A stretch of 64,000 bases of DNA, taken from NCBI RefSeq assembly GCF_900106015.1, contig NZ_LT629797.1, positions 1,550,001 to 1,614,000 of the forward strand, in the 5' to 3' direction. Under the pieces are notes generated by a model, which saw only the letters and a program-made list of their open reading frames with translations, searched no databases and was not told the DNA's origin. Below, piece by piece: positions 43,141-51,658 of this stretch. The position numbers were made by a program, and so were the translations under genes. This stretch comes from Pseudomonas sihuiensis. Its GTDB lineage: Bacteria > Pseudomonadota > Gammaproteobacteria > Pseudomonadales > Pseudomonadaceae. The stretch's first letter is position 1. Every line of letters starts with the position of its first letter.

Positions 43141-43891
43141 ATGTTCGTCGTGAACACGTTTTTCTGCCTGCTGCTTGCCTTGCTGGTGGCCGGAGCTGCA
43201 TCAGCCGATGAGCCTATCAAGCTCTACATGCCGGAGGCGCCGCCGCTGACTCTGCATCATTACGAGGGCGGCCATGGCATGGCAGGTGACGTGGTACTGG
43301 CTGCGCTGGCTAGGATCGGCAAACTCACCGACATCGTCGCCGAGCCCTGGCCACGCGCCCAGGTCAACGTGTCCAGGGGCAGGAACATGCTGATCATTCC
43401 CCTGTCGCGAACGCCAGAGCGCGAGGAGCTATATACCTGGATTGCCTCGATCATGGAGCTGGAGCGCGCCTTCTTCAGCCTCGACGAGCCGGTCACCAGT
43501 TTCATGCAGGCCCGTCAGCGTTATCGCCGCATAGGTGTCGGCATGGGCACGGCGCAGGTGGGCATCCTGCAGCGCCAGGGTTTCAGCGACGAGCAGATCG
43601 TGCAACTCAAGCTGGGCGAAAACCCGGCCCATCTGCTCGGCCTTGGACGTATCGACGCCTGGTTCACCGGGGGTGCCGGAGGCGCTGTACATCTGGGAAA
43701 GCTCGGCCTATCGCGAGCAGAATCTGCGCAGGAGCCCGACCCTGGCCAGTACCGGCCTGTATCTGGGCTGCTCGAAGGACTGCGATGCGCAACTGGTCGA
43801 ACAACTGCGCGCCGCCATCAGCGAACTGGAAGAGGAAGGCGTCAGCCAGCGGCTGCGTCAGGCCTATTTGCCGCTGCAGCCCGACCCCTAG
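43141..43891 (+). pseudogene. periplasmic substrate-binding protein (SBP_bac_3-like), frameshifted
   Basis: The N-terminal two thirds (signal peptide ending GAASA, then DEPIKLYMPEAPPLT) read in one frame to WFTG at about 43670. The C-terminal part (ALYIWESSAYREQNLRRS to the end QAYLPLQPDP) continues in the +1 frame to the TAG at 43889-43891. The switch lies at a run of five G (43669-43673); four G would give one continuous protein of about 249 residues, normal for the family. It may be a true pseudogene, a phase-variable site or an assembly error. The stop codon borrows its G from the mobile element that follows. Confidence 0.8.
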
Positions 43892-44076
43892 GCTCTGTAC
43901 GAAAAATGCCTGCGCTCGGTGATGCTGCGTTAAAAACAGGCTGGAACGCCAGCCCGGTCAAATGCTCATTTACAGCTCGTAAACTCGAATGCGAGCCCAG
44001 TCCGTTCTTCGCCTGTTTTTGCGGGGCCGCCATCGGTATTGCCTGACCTTCGCTCGGCGACTTTTCGTACAGACCC
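43891..44076. mobile_element. 186-bp MITE-like element with 15-bp inverted ends and TA flanks
   Basis: The left end GGCTCTGTACGAAAA (43891-43905) and right end TTTTCGTACAGACCC (44062-44076) are inverted repeats with one mismatch. Both sides are flanked by TA (43889-43890 and 44077-44078), as expected for TA-targeting IS630/Tc1-type transposition. The inside has a GGCTGG-N4-CCAGCC hairpin and no credible gene. It sits precisely between two convergent genes, and the stop codons of both use its terminal G or C. I know of no transposase for it in this window. Confidence 0.75.
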
Positions 44077-45296
44077 TAAATCCCCTGCCGCCCCGGGTCT
44101 TCCGGCGGTTGCTCCTGCTCGATGTCCTCCAGTTTCAGCTCCAGCCCCCAGTCGCCTGCAGCAGCGGCTTTCGCTGCGGGAGCCGGCGTTACCACCGGCG
44201 CAGCGGCGGCGGGTGCAGGCCTGGCATTGGCCGGATTGTCGCGATGGAGCTTGAGCTTCAGGCGCACGTTGTTCGCCGAGTCGGCGTTCTTCACCGCTTC
44301 TTCTTCGTCGATCGCACCTTCGTGCACCAGGTCGATCAGCGCCTGATCGAAGGTCTGCATGCCAAGGTTCTTGGATTTCTCCATGATTTCCTTGAGCTCG
44401 GAAAACTCGTTGCGCTTGATCAGGTCGCGCACCGTCGGCGTACCCAGCATCACCTCCACCGCGGCGCGGCGCTTGCCATCGACGGTTTTGACCAGACGCT
44501 GCGAAACGAACGCCTTGAGGTTGTTGCCCAGGTCGTTGAGCAGTTGCGGGCGGCGATCCTCGGGGAAGAAGTTGATGATGCGATCCAGGGCCTGGTTGGC
44601 GTTGTTGGCATGCAGCGTGGAAATCGCCAGGTGCCCGGTATCGGCGAAGGCCAGGGCATGCTCCATGGTCTCGCGGTCGCGGATCTCGCCGATCAGGATC
44701 ACGTCCGGCGCCTGGCGCAGGGTGTTCTTCAGCGCGGCATGGAAGCTGCGAGTGTCCACGCCCACCTCGCGCTGGTTGATGATCGACTTCTTGTGCCGGT
44801 GCACGTATTCAACCGGATCTTCGATGGTGATGATATGGCCACCGCTGTTGCGGTTGCGGTAGTCGATCAGCGCCGCCAGGGAGGTCGACTTGCCCGAACC
44901 GGTACCGCCGACGAACAGCACCAGGCCGCGCTTTTCCATCACCGTGCCGAGCAGCACTTCGGGCAGTTTGAGGTCTTCGAAGCGCGGAATATCCAGCTTG
45001 ATGTTGCGCGCGACGATGGACACCTCGTTACGCTGTTTGAAGATGTTGATGCGAAAACGCCCCACACCGGCCAGCGATATCGCCAGATTCATCTCCAGTT
45101 CGCGCTCGAATTCCTCACGCTGGGCACTGTCCATGATCGAATCGGCAATGGCAGCCACATCGCCCGCCTTCATCGGCTCCTGGCTCAGCGCCTTGAGCAC
45201 GCCATTGAACTTCGCGCAGGGCGGCGCGCCGGTAGACAGATAGAGATCGGAACCATCCTGGGTGGACAGGATTTTCAGCATTGCTTGGAGATCCAT
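44076..45296 (-). CDS. PilT/PilU-type type IV pilus retraction ATPase paralogue
   Basis: A 406-residue AAA+ secretion ATPase. Walker A is GGTGSGKST at 130-138; IITIEDPVEYVH, the Asp box RQAPDVILIGEIRDRETMEH and the His box GHLAISTLHANNA follow. This identifies it as the PilT/PilU retraction group. The last ~50 residues are an Ala/Pro-rich linker and an acidic tail (LELKLEDIEQEQPPEDP). I chose ATG 45296 (MDLQAMLKIL). It is not near other pil genes and is divergent from a parvulin gene. Its last codon overlaps the MITE-like element. Confidence 0.9.
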   Translation of the reverse strand: MDLQAMLKILSTQDGSDLYLSTGAPPCAKFNGVLKALSQEPMKAGDVAAIADSIMDSAQREEFERELEMNLAISLAGVGRFRINIFKQRNEVSIVARNIKLDIPRFEDLKLPEVLLGTVMEKRGLVLFVGGTGSGKSTSLAALIDYRNRNSGGHIITIEDPVEYVHRHKKSIINQREVGVDTRSFHAALKNTLRQAPDVILIGEIRDRETMEHALAFADTGHLAISTLHANNANQALDRIINFFPEDRRPQLLNDLGNNLKAFVSQRLVKTVDGKRRAAVEVMLGTPTVRDLIKRNEFSELKEIMEKSKNLGMQTFDQALIDLVHEGAIDEEEAVKNADSANNVRLKLKLHRDNPANARPAPAAAAPVVTPAPAAKAAAAGDWGLELKLEDIEQEQPPEDPGRQGI

Positions 45297-45444
45297 GGCG
45301 GCGTTTCCGTGAGCGCGATTGAAATACCATAGGCCATGATTGATCCGCGCTGCGGACAACACACAACCCATAAAATTGACGCCATTCTGCTGGCGCAATG
45401 AATGCTGGCACAATAGCGCCCTGACAGATTTGAGGAACCCATCA

Positions 45445-45723
45445 ATGGCAAAGGCAATGGCCCGCCACATCCTGGTCAAGACCGAAGCGGAAGCCGCCGC
45501 GCTGAAGAAGCGCATTGCCGCCGGCGAGGCTTTCGACATGCTGGCGCGCAAGCACTCCACCTGCCCCTCCGGCAAGAAAGGTGGCGACCTCGGTGAAGTG
45601 CGGCCCGGGCAGATGGTGCGTGCAGTGGATCAGGTGATCTTCAAGAAGGCGCTGCGTGAAGTGCACGGCCCGGTGAAGACCCAGTTCGGCTATCACCTGA
45701 TCCAGGTGTTCTATCGCGATTGA
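45445..45723 (+). CDS. ppiC: parvulin-type peptidyl-prolyl cis-trans isomerase (PpiC)
   Basis: A 92-residue single-domain parvulin without signal peptide, so cytosolic. Conserved parts: RHILVKTEAEA near the start, FDMLARKHSTCPSGKKGGDL in the middle and PVKTQFGYHLIQV at the end. It speeds proline isomerisation in folding proteins. Size equals E. coli PpiC. ATG 45445 follows TGAGGAACCC. Confidence 0.94.
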   Translation: MAKAMARHILVKTEAEAAALKKRIAAGEAFDMLARKHSTCPSGKKGGDLGEVRPGQMVRAVDQVIFKKALREVHGPVKTQFGYHLIQVFYRD

Positions 45724-45730
45724 GCCCTGC

Positions 45731-46642
45731 TCAGGCGCCTGGCTCGCCCATGAACTCGATGATCTTGCTCCTCAGCCAGCGCTCGGCGGGATCGTTGTCG
45801 GTCACCCCGCTCCAGACCATGGACAGATCCGAATTGACCAGCTCGAATGGCGGGTCATCGGCACGCAGGCGGGTCCCTTCGATCAGCGCCGCCGCGGCAA
45901 AATCCGGTACCGTGGCGAGCATTTCCGTACCGGCGATGATCGAGCGCAAGCCACTGAACTGCGGCACCGCCAGCACCACACGGCGCGAGCGATCCAGACG
46001 CGCCAGGTCGTTGTCGATGTTGCCGCACAGATCCCCCGAGAACGACACCAGCGCATGCGGACGCGAACAGTACTCGTCCAGCGTCAGTGCGCCAGGGCGG
46101 TCATCGCCGCGTAGCACCTTGACCTTCATCTCGCGCAGCTTGCGCCGCTTGGCGTTGGCCGGCAGCTCGGTGGTGTAGCTGACGCCTACGGAAATTTCCC
46201 CCGAGGCCAACATCGCTGACATCAACAGGAAGTGAACCCGGCGCACCACGATCACCACCTCCGGCGCCTCTTCGCGAATCTGCTTGAGCAAGGCCGGGAA
46301 CAGGCCGAACTCGGCATCATCGGACAGACCGATGCGGAAGGTGTCGCGGTTGGTCGCTGGATTGAACTCGCGAGCACGACTGACCGCGCCCGAGATGGTG
46401 TCCATCGCAGGTTGCAGCTCCTTGAGAATCGCCAGCGCTCGCGCCGTCGGTTCGAAACCACGGCCGTTGCGCACCAGCAACGGATCGTCGAACAGATCAC
46501 GCAGCCGGGCCAGCGCCGCACTGACTGCCGGCTGGCCAAGAAAGAGTTTCTCGGCGGCACGGGTCAGGTTCTTCTCGAACATCAGGGTTTCGAAGATCAC
46601 CAGCAGATTCAGGTCGACGCGGCGCAGGTCGTTGCGATTCAT
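45731..46642 (-). CDS. LysR-family transcriptional regulator
   Basis: A 303-residue LTTR with the helix-turn-helix in LNLLVIFETLMFEKNLTRAA and LGQPAVSAALARLRDLFDD. This start (DLRRVDLNLLVIFETL) is that of the NodD/LeuO-like subgroup. It ends seven bases after the convergent ppiC stop. It lies 67 bases downstream of the DUF1348 gene on the same strand. No target can be assigned. Confidence 0.9.
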   Translation of the reverse strand: MNRNDLRRVDLNLLVIFETLMFEKNLTRAAEKLFLGQPAVSAALARLRDLFDDPLLVRNGRGFEPTARALAILKELQPAMDTISGAVSRAREFNPATNRDTFRIGLSDDAEFGLFPALLKQIREEAPEVVIVVRRVHFLLMSAMLASGEISVGVSYTTELPANAKRRKLREMKVKVLRGDDRPGALTLDEYCSRPHALVSFSGDLCGNIDNDLARLDRSRRVVLAVPQFSGLRSIIAGTEMLATVPDFAAAALIEGTRLRADDPPFELVNSDLSMVWSGVTDNDPAERWLRSKIIEFMGEPGA

Positions 46643-46709
46643 TCAGGGGTCTCGGAGCACGGTGTGATCGACGCATTAAAGCGGCAACCTCCGTGCCACA
46701 TAGCCCGGA

Positions 46710-47189
46710 TCAGAGGCCCAACTCGGATAGCCCCGGATGATCGTCAGGACGACGCCCCTGGGGCCAGCGAAACTTGCGCTCGGACTCCTGAATGGGCAGG
46801 TCGTTGATGCAGGCATAGCGATTGATCATCAGGCCGTCGGCGCCGAACTCCCAGTTCTCGTTGCCGTAGGAGCGAAACCAGTTGCCCGAGTCGTCGCGCC
46901 ATTCGTAGGCATAGCGCACGGCAATGCGGTTGTCGGTGAACGCCCAGAGCTCCTTGATCAGACGGTACTCCAGCTCCTTGGCCCACTTGCGCTCGAGGAA
47001 GGCACGCGCCTGATCGCGACCATTGGCGAACTCGGCACGGTTGCGCCAGCGCGTATCGAGGCTGTAGGCCAGGGCTACCTTGGCGGCATCACGACTGTTC
47101 CAGCCATCCTCGGCCAGGCGGACCTTCTCGATGGCGCTCTCGCGAGTGAACGGCGGCAACGGAGGACGAACTTCAGTAGTTGACGACAT
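46710..47189 (-). CDS. DUF1348 (NTF2-like fold) protein
   Basis: A 159-residue protein of the nuclear-transport-factor-2-like family DUF1348: [40 protein letters not shown] and [20 protein letters not shown]. The cone-shaped NTF2 fold often holds small hydrophobic ligands, but no reaction is known for this group. It begins nine bases after the TetR stop on the same strand, so the two form an operon under the perfect operator at 47804-47842. Confidence 0.88.
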   Translation of the reverse strand: MSSTTEVRPPLPPFTRESAIEKVRLAEDGWNSRDAAKVALAYSLDTRWRNRAEFANGRDQARAFLERKWAKELEYRLIKELWAFTDNRIAVRYAYEWRDDSGNWFRSYGNENWEFGADGLMINRYACINDLPIQESERKFRWPQGRRPDDHPGLSELGL

Positions 47190-47198
47190 GACGGCACC

Positions 47199-47789
47199 TC
47201 AGGCTTGCGGGGGATTTAGCCCATCACTGGGCGACAGGGTTTGCAGGAGCAGTTGCGCGGTGCGACCAGCACTGTCGGCCGCGTCGGCCTGGCCGGTGAC
47301 CATGGCGACGGCCGTTGCGCCATCGATCAGCAGGAGAAACTGCCTGGCCATCTCCTCGGGATCGGCAAAGCCGCAGGCCGTGGTCAGCTCGTTCAGATAG
47401 GCCAGCAAGCGCTGCTTGTGCAGCAACGCGACGGCGCGGATCTCGCTGTCGGGATCACCGACCTCCCCTGCCGCATTGATGAAGGCACAGCCATGGAAAT
47501 CAGGTGCGGAGAACCAGCTGCGCAGCAGTGGGAACACGGCCAGTAGCCGCTCGCTCGGCGATCCAGCAGAAGTGCCGGCGATGAACCATTGCATCCAGCG
47601 CTCATCACGCGCGCGCAACGCGGCAGCGATCAGCGCTTCCTTGGTCGAATAGAGGCGATAGATGCTTTTGCGCGCCACCCCTGATGCCTTGACGATGGCG
47701 TCCATCCCGGTGGCGTTGATACCACCGGCATAGATCAGGCTTTCAGTGGTTTGCAGCAAACGCTGTTGGGTCGAGGCGTCTTCTAGCAT
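47199..47789 (-). CDS. TetR-family transcriptional regulator
   Basis: A 196-residue regulator from ATG 47789 (MLEDASTQQRLLQTTES). The helix-turn-helix is ATGMDAIVKASGVARKSIYR. The C-terminal domain has the RSWFSAPDFHGCAFINAAGE pattern of the TetR_C group seen with oxidoreductases. A 15-bp perfect inverted repeat lies just upstream, the expected self-operator. It is followed by a DUF1348 gene, its likely regulated partner. Confidence 0.9.
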   Translation of the reverse strand: MLEDASTQQRLLQTTESLIYAGGINATGMDAIVKASGVARKSIYRLYSTKEALIAAALRARDERWMQWFIAGTSAGSPSERLLAVFPLLRSWFSAPDFHGCAFINAAGEVGDPDSEIRAVALLHKQRLLAYLNELTTACGFADPEEMARQFLLLIDGATAVAMVTGQADAADSAGRTAQLLLQTLSPSDGLNPPQA

Positions 47790-47803
47790 GGGGTTCAACC
47801 GCA

Positions 47804-47842
47804 GAGAATGATCGTTCTCGACAAGGTAGAACGATCATTCTC
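47804..47842 (-). promoter_or_regulatory. perfect inverted-repeat operator upstream of the TetR gene
   Basis: GAGAATGATCGTTCT (47804-47818) and AGAACGATCATTCTC (47828-47842) are perfect inverted copies separated by nine bases. Each arm is itself close to a palindrome around GATC, so the site may hold two TetR dimers. It starts 15 bases from the TetR start codon. Confidence 0.82.
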
Positions 47843-47971
47843 GTCAATCAACTCAATTCTCGAAACGCAGGATCAACGGCATCTCAACCAGGCTTCAGCT
47901 GAGACCCGCGACACCTGGTCCGATGCCAACCGCGCCGGTTCCAGGGGTGGATCCAGTCGCTGGGCTATAAC

Positions 47972-48892
47972 TCAATGCCGCGACAACACTGGCGCATGCT
48001 CGGCCATCAGCGCTACCACCCAGTCGATGAATACCCGCAGCTTGGCACTGACATGGCGGTTCGGCGGGAAGGCCAGGTACATCGGCATCGGTTTCATCTG
48101 CCAGTCCTCGAATAAACGCACCAGCTCCCCGCTGGCCAGGTGTGGTTTGGCCATGTAGTGCGGCAGCCAGAGCATACCCAGGCCCGCCAGGCCCGCAGCC
48201 AGATAGGCGTTGCCATCGTCGACCGTCAGCAGCGGGCGGCCATGGGCCTCGATGCGTTCTTCACCCCGCTGCATCGCATAGGGCAAGGCCTTGCCGGTGC
48301 GCGACCAGAGAAAACCCACCGTGTGATGACCAGCCGCCTCCAGCTCGCGCGGATGCATCGGCGTGCCGGCGCGTTGTAGATAACCCCGCGTGGCGTAGAT
48401 GCCGAGTTGCAGATCGCCGAGATGCCGCGCGATCAGCGACTGATCGGTGATCTCACCGCCGCGCACCACGCAGTCGACGTTCTCGCCGATGATGTCGATG
48501 AGACGGTCGCTCACGCCCAGGGTCAGCTGAATTTCCGGATAGCGCGCATAGAACCCCGGCAAGGCCGGGATCAGCAGCATGCGCGCGAAGGGGCTGGGCA
48601 CGTCCACGCGCAGACGGCCGCGCGGCGCCATCGATGCGCTGGACAGGCTGGTCTCGGCGTCATCGACATCCGCCAGCAGACGCACCACACGTTCGTAGTA
48701 GGCGGCTCCGTCAGCGGTGACGTTGACCTTGCGCGTGGTGCGGTTGAGCAGGCGCACGCGCAGCCGTGCTTCGAGTTGCTGAACGAGCTGGGTCACGCTG
48801 GTCTTGCTCATGTGCAGGGTGGCGGCTGCCTTGGTGAAACTGCCGGTTTCCACCACGCGGGCGAAGGCCTGCATCGCATCGAAACGATCCAT
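47972..48892 (-). CDS. LysR-family transcriptional regulator
   Basis: About 306 residues from ATG 48892 (MDRFDAMQAFARVVETGSFT); AGAGA lies upstream at the right distance. An ATG at 48940 would add 16 residues. The first 60 residues carry the winged helix-turn-helix (ATLHMSKTSVTQLVQQLEARL), followed by the effector domain of the CrgA/YafC-like subgroup. It is divergent from the RidA gene 139 bases away, a likely target. Confidence 0.9.
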   Translation of the reverse strand: MDRFDAMQAFARVVETGSFTKAAATLHMSKTSVTQLVQQLEARLRVRLLNRTTRKVNVTADGAAYYERVVRLLADVDDAETSLSSASMAPRGRLRVDVPSPFARMLLIPALPGFYARYPEIQLTLGVSDRLIDIIGENVDCVVRGGEITDQSLIARHLGDLQLGIYATRGYLQRAGTPMHPRELEAAGHHTVGFLWSRTGKALPYAMQRGEERIEAHGRPLLTVDDGNAYLAAGLAGLGMLWLPHYMAKPHLASGELVRLFEDWQMKPMPMYLAFPPNRHVSAKLRVFIDWVVALMAEHAPVLSRH

Positions 48893-49031
48893 TTCACGTC
48901 TCTCTCGGCTCTTGATTGTTTGGATTCTACAAACAGTCATGACCAGAGTTGCTCGTTTATCCAGCCCTGCCGTGTTTTTAAAGTGATTCCATCGTTAACA
49001 GCGGGCCGTAGTGGCCCAGATGGAGGCAACA

Positions 49032-49427
49032 ATGACCAGCAAACGTGATGTGGTTTTCCCGGCCGACCGCCATGACCTGTATGAACTTCATCGCTATTCA
49101 CCGGCGATTCGTTCCAACGGTTTTCTGTTCGTTTCCGGCCAGGTCGGCAGTCGCAAGGACGGCTCGCCCGAGCCCGACCTGAAGGAGCAGGTACGCCTGG
49201 CCTTCGCCAACCTCAATGCGATCCTTGCCGAGGCCGGTTGCAGCTTCGAAGACGTGGTCGACACCACCGTGTTCATGGTCGACCCGCACGCGCAGTTCGA
49301 GACCATCTGGGAGGTGGTAGCCGACTATTGGGGCGAAGCCCCGTATCCGACAGTGACCGCTATCGGCGTGACCTGGCTGTCCGGCTTCGACTTCGAGATC
49401 AAGGTGATCGCCAAACTGCCGCAATAA
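49032..49427 (+). CDS. RidA-family (YjgF) protein
   Basis: A 131-residue RidA-fold protein with NGFLFVSGQVGSRKDGSPEP, VDTTVFMVDPHAQFETIWEV and the C-terminal TVTAIGVTWLSGFDFEIKVI. True RidA enamine deaminases have a conserved Arg in an 'xxRxxxxV' loop near residue 105; here TAIGVTWL has no such Arg, so it probably belongs to an Rid subfamily without deaminase activity. GGAGG lies eight bases before ATG 49032. Confidence 0.85.
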   Translation: MTSKRDVVFPADRHDLYELHRYSPAIRSNGFLFVSGQVGSRKDGSPEPDLKEQVRLAFANLNAILAEAGCSFEDVVDTTVFMVDPHAQFETIWEVVADYWGEAPYPTVTAIGVTWLSGFDFEIKVIAKLPQ

Positions 49428-49469
49428 GCAGCGGTTGCGCCCCTGCAGACGAGGGCGCGACTGAAAGGC

Positions 49470-50120
49470 TCAGAGGTGAGTGAAGACGCGCTCAGCTGGC
49501 AGACGCGACTTCGGCAGCGCCGCATTGAAATCGCCGTCGCTGTGATACCCCAGCGCCACCGCGACCATGCTGCTCAGCCCCTGAGCGGCCAGCCCCAGCT
49601 CTTCATCCAGCGCCTCGCGGTCGATGCCCTCCATCGGCGTGGCATCCACGCCCTTGGCCGCAGCGCCCAGGAGCAAGGTGCCCAGCGCCAGATAAGCCTG
49701 TTTCTCCGCCCAATGCGGGATATCGCCGAGGCCGCGGTGCAGTTCGACGTAGCTGCTGCGGGTGTTGTGCTGGGTGGTGCGCGCCGCGTCATCGCGGAAG
49801 CGGCCATCATCGGCCTCCTGCTGCAGCACATCGGCCAGGTACGCATCATCGAGGTCACGACGGGCGCAGATCAGGATCACGTGCGAGGCATTGAGGATCT
49901 TCGGCTGGTTGTAGGCGAAGCCACTCTGAGCGCCCTTGGCCAGGCGCGCCTTGCCTTCGGCAGTGCTCGCCACGACGAAATGCCAGGGCTGCGAATTGAC
50001 CGAAGACGGCGACAGGCGCAGCAACTCCAGCAGCTCGTCGATGATCGCCTGATCCACCTGGCGGCTGGCATCGTAAGCCTTGGTGGTGTAACGCTGACGC
50101 GCGAAAGAAACGGGGCTCAT
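49470..50120 (-). CDS. oxygen-insensitive NAD(P)H nitroreductase (NfsB-like)
   Basis: A 216-residue flavoprotein, the normal NfsB length. Motifs: FARQRYTTKAYDASRQVD with the FMN-binding Arg region, LLRLSPSSVNSQPWHFVVA, and GLAAQGLSSMVAVALGYHSD near the C-terminus. It reduces nitroaromatics and quinones with NAD(P)H. ATG 50120 gives the family N-terminus. It lies downstream of a LysR gene on the same strand, separated by 125 bases. Confidence 0.92.
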   Translation of the reverse strand: MSPVSFARQRYTTKAYDASRQVDQAIIDELLELLRLSPSSVNSQPWHFVVASTAEGKARLAKGAQSGFAYNQPKILNASHVILICARRDLDDAYLADVLQQEADDGRFRDDAARTTQHNTRSSYVELHRGLGDIPHWAEKQAYLALGTLLLGAAAKGVDATPMEGIDREALDEELGLAAQGLSSMVAVALGYHSDGDFNAALPKSRLPAERVFTHL

Positions 50121-50245
50121 GAACACTCTCCTGATCGGTAGATGACGCGAAATGGACGCCAGTCTGCAACATGCCTGTGCATGAAAAAAGCAGGCAAAGC
50201 CGCTAGGAGTTTCAAAGCACAGATGAAAATGCAGGCATCGACTCG

Positions 50246-51115
50246 CTAGCGAGCCAAGCCAGCGCTCTGCAAACACTCGATAAAACCCGCCACGGCCGCA
50301 GAGCGGCTGACCTTGGGATACAACGCACCGATCTCGCGATGGATCGGCGTCGGGCCGAGCCTGATGGCGCGAACGCTCACCGGCAGCGGCAGGATGGTTT
50401 CCGTCAACGGCACCACGGCCACGCCAAGGCCGCTCTCGACCATCGACAGCATCGCCTGGATATCGTCGACCTCGATCCACTCCTGCAACGTTAAAGAGTG
50501 GTCGCGTAAAAAGCGCTCCACCTGGCGACCACCGAAGGAGGAGCGGCTATAGCGGATAAAGGGCTGCTCGCGAATCACCGACAGCCAGTCATCGCCAGCC
50601 ACGTTGCTGGCGGCAAGCAGCACGTAGTTCTCGCATGCCAGCGGCGTCCACTCCAGCTCCCGCGGCGGCTCGAACGCCGGACGAATGAGGATCGCCAGGT
50701 CGAGCTCCCCCGCTTCGACTCGATCCATCAACTGCAGGGAAACGCCAGGCGACAGATTCACCCGGCAGTTGGCAAAGCGCTGGCGGAACGGCACCAGCGC
50801 GCGCGTGAGGATGGTCGCGTGCACCGAGGCGATCGCGCCGATCTCCAGCGGTTTGGCCCATTCCTCGTCTTGAGTCGGCTCGCCCAAGGCATCGAAACCG
50901 GCGACCAGCGCCTCGGCACGCGCCAACGTACGCAGCCCTGCAGCATTCAGCGTGGCCGAGCGACCGGTGCGATCGAACAGGGCGAACCCCAGGCTTTCTT
51001 CCAGGCGGCGCATATGCCCACTGACGGCCGCCTGGGTCAGGCCGATACGCTCACCAGCGGCGCTGAAGGTGCCATAGCGCGCTACCGCGATAAGGGTTCG
51101 CAGTTCGATGATCAT
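50246..51115 (-). CDS. LysR-family transcriptional regulator
   Basis: A 289-residue LTTR; the HTH is IELRTLIAVARYGTFSAAGE and GLTQAAVSGHMRRLEESLGF. The effector domain follows the usual two-lobe pattern. It is divergent from the VOC/homoserine-dehydrogenase-like operon. The 102-base gap is AT-rich with TGATAATATTTTG and ATGATCAGAACAT, which could hold the LTTR site. It may also act on the nitroreductase downstream. Confidence 0.9.
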   Translation of the reverse strand: MIIELRTLIAVARYGTFSAAGERIGLTQAAVSGHMRRLEESLGFALFDRTGRSATLNAAGLRTLARAEALVAGFDALGEPTQDEEWAKPLEIGAIASVHATILTRALVPFRQRFANCRVNLSPGVSLQLMDRVEAGELDLAILIRPAFEPPRELEWTPLACENYVLLAASNVAGDDWLSVIREQPFIRYSRSSFGGRQVERFLRDHSLTLQEWIEVDDIQAMLSMVESGLGVAVVPLTETILPLPVSVRAIRLGPTPIHREIGALYPKVSRSAAVAGFIECLQSAGLAR

Positions 51116-51217
51116 GGCGATTGATAATATTTTGTTTTGCTCATGATCAGAACATATAGTTTTTTAAGAGGCTTGTCGCCGAATAGGATGATTCCACTCA
51201 CCAACGAGGGAACCCCG

Positions 51218-51640
51218 ATGGCCGCACTATGCCCGTTCCACCTGGCCTTTCCGGTTGACGACCTGGCCGCCGCCCGCAATTTCTACGGCAACCTGCTCGG
51301 TTGCAGCGAAGGTCGCAGCTCGTCAGAGTGGATCGACTTCAATTTCTACGGCCACCAGATCGTCGCCCACCTGGCACCTGACGAAGCAGGCGCGGTACCG
51401 GCCAACGCGGTCGATGGCCACGGCGTGCCGGTGCGCCACTTCGGCGTCGTCCTGCCGATGCACGACTGGCAGGTCGCTGCCGATAAACTCAGCGCCGCCG
51501 GTGTCGAGTTCATCATCAAGCCCTATATCCGCTTCAAGGGCGAGCCGGGCGAACAGGCGACGATGTTCTTCAAGGACCCGAGCGGCAACGCCGTCGAAAT
51601 GAAGGCCTTCGCCGACATCAACAACCTGTTCGCCCGCTGA
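51218..51640 (+). CDS. VOC-family (glyoxalase/dioxygenase fold) protein
   Basis: A 140-residue vicinal-oxygen-chelate protein. Metal-ligand positions seem present: His in [20 protein letters not shown], a His in [12 protein letters not shown] and a Glu in [13 protein letters not shown]. The family includes glyoxalases, extradiol dioxygenases and antibiotic-resistance proteins; the reaction is unknown here. ATG 51218 follows CGAGGGAACCCCG. It heads a three-gene operon. Confidence 0.88.
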   Translation: MAALCPFHLAFPVDDLAAARNFYGNLLGCSEGRSSSEWIDFNFYGHQIVAHLAPDEAGAVPANAVDGHGVPVRHFGVVLPMHDWQVAADKLSAAGVEFIIKPYIRFKGEPGEQATMFFKDPSGNAVEMKAFADINNLFAR

Positions 51641-51658
51641 CAGCGAAAGGAACGCCCC

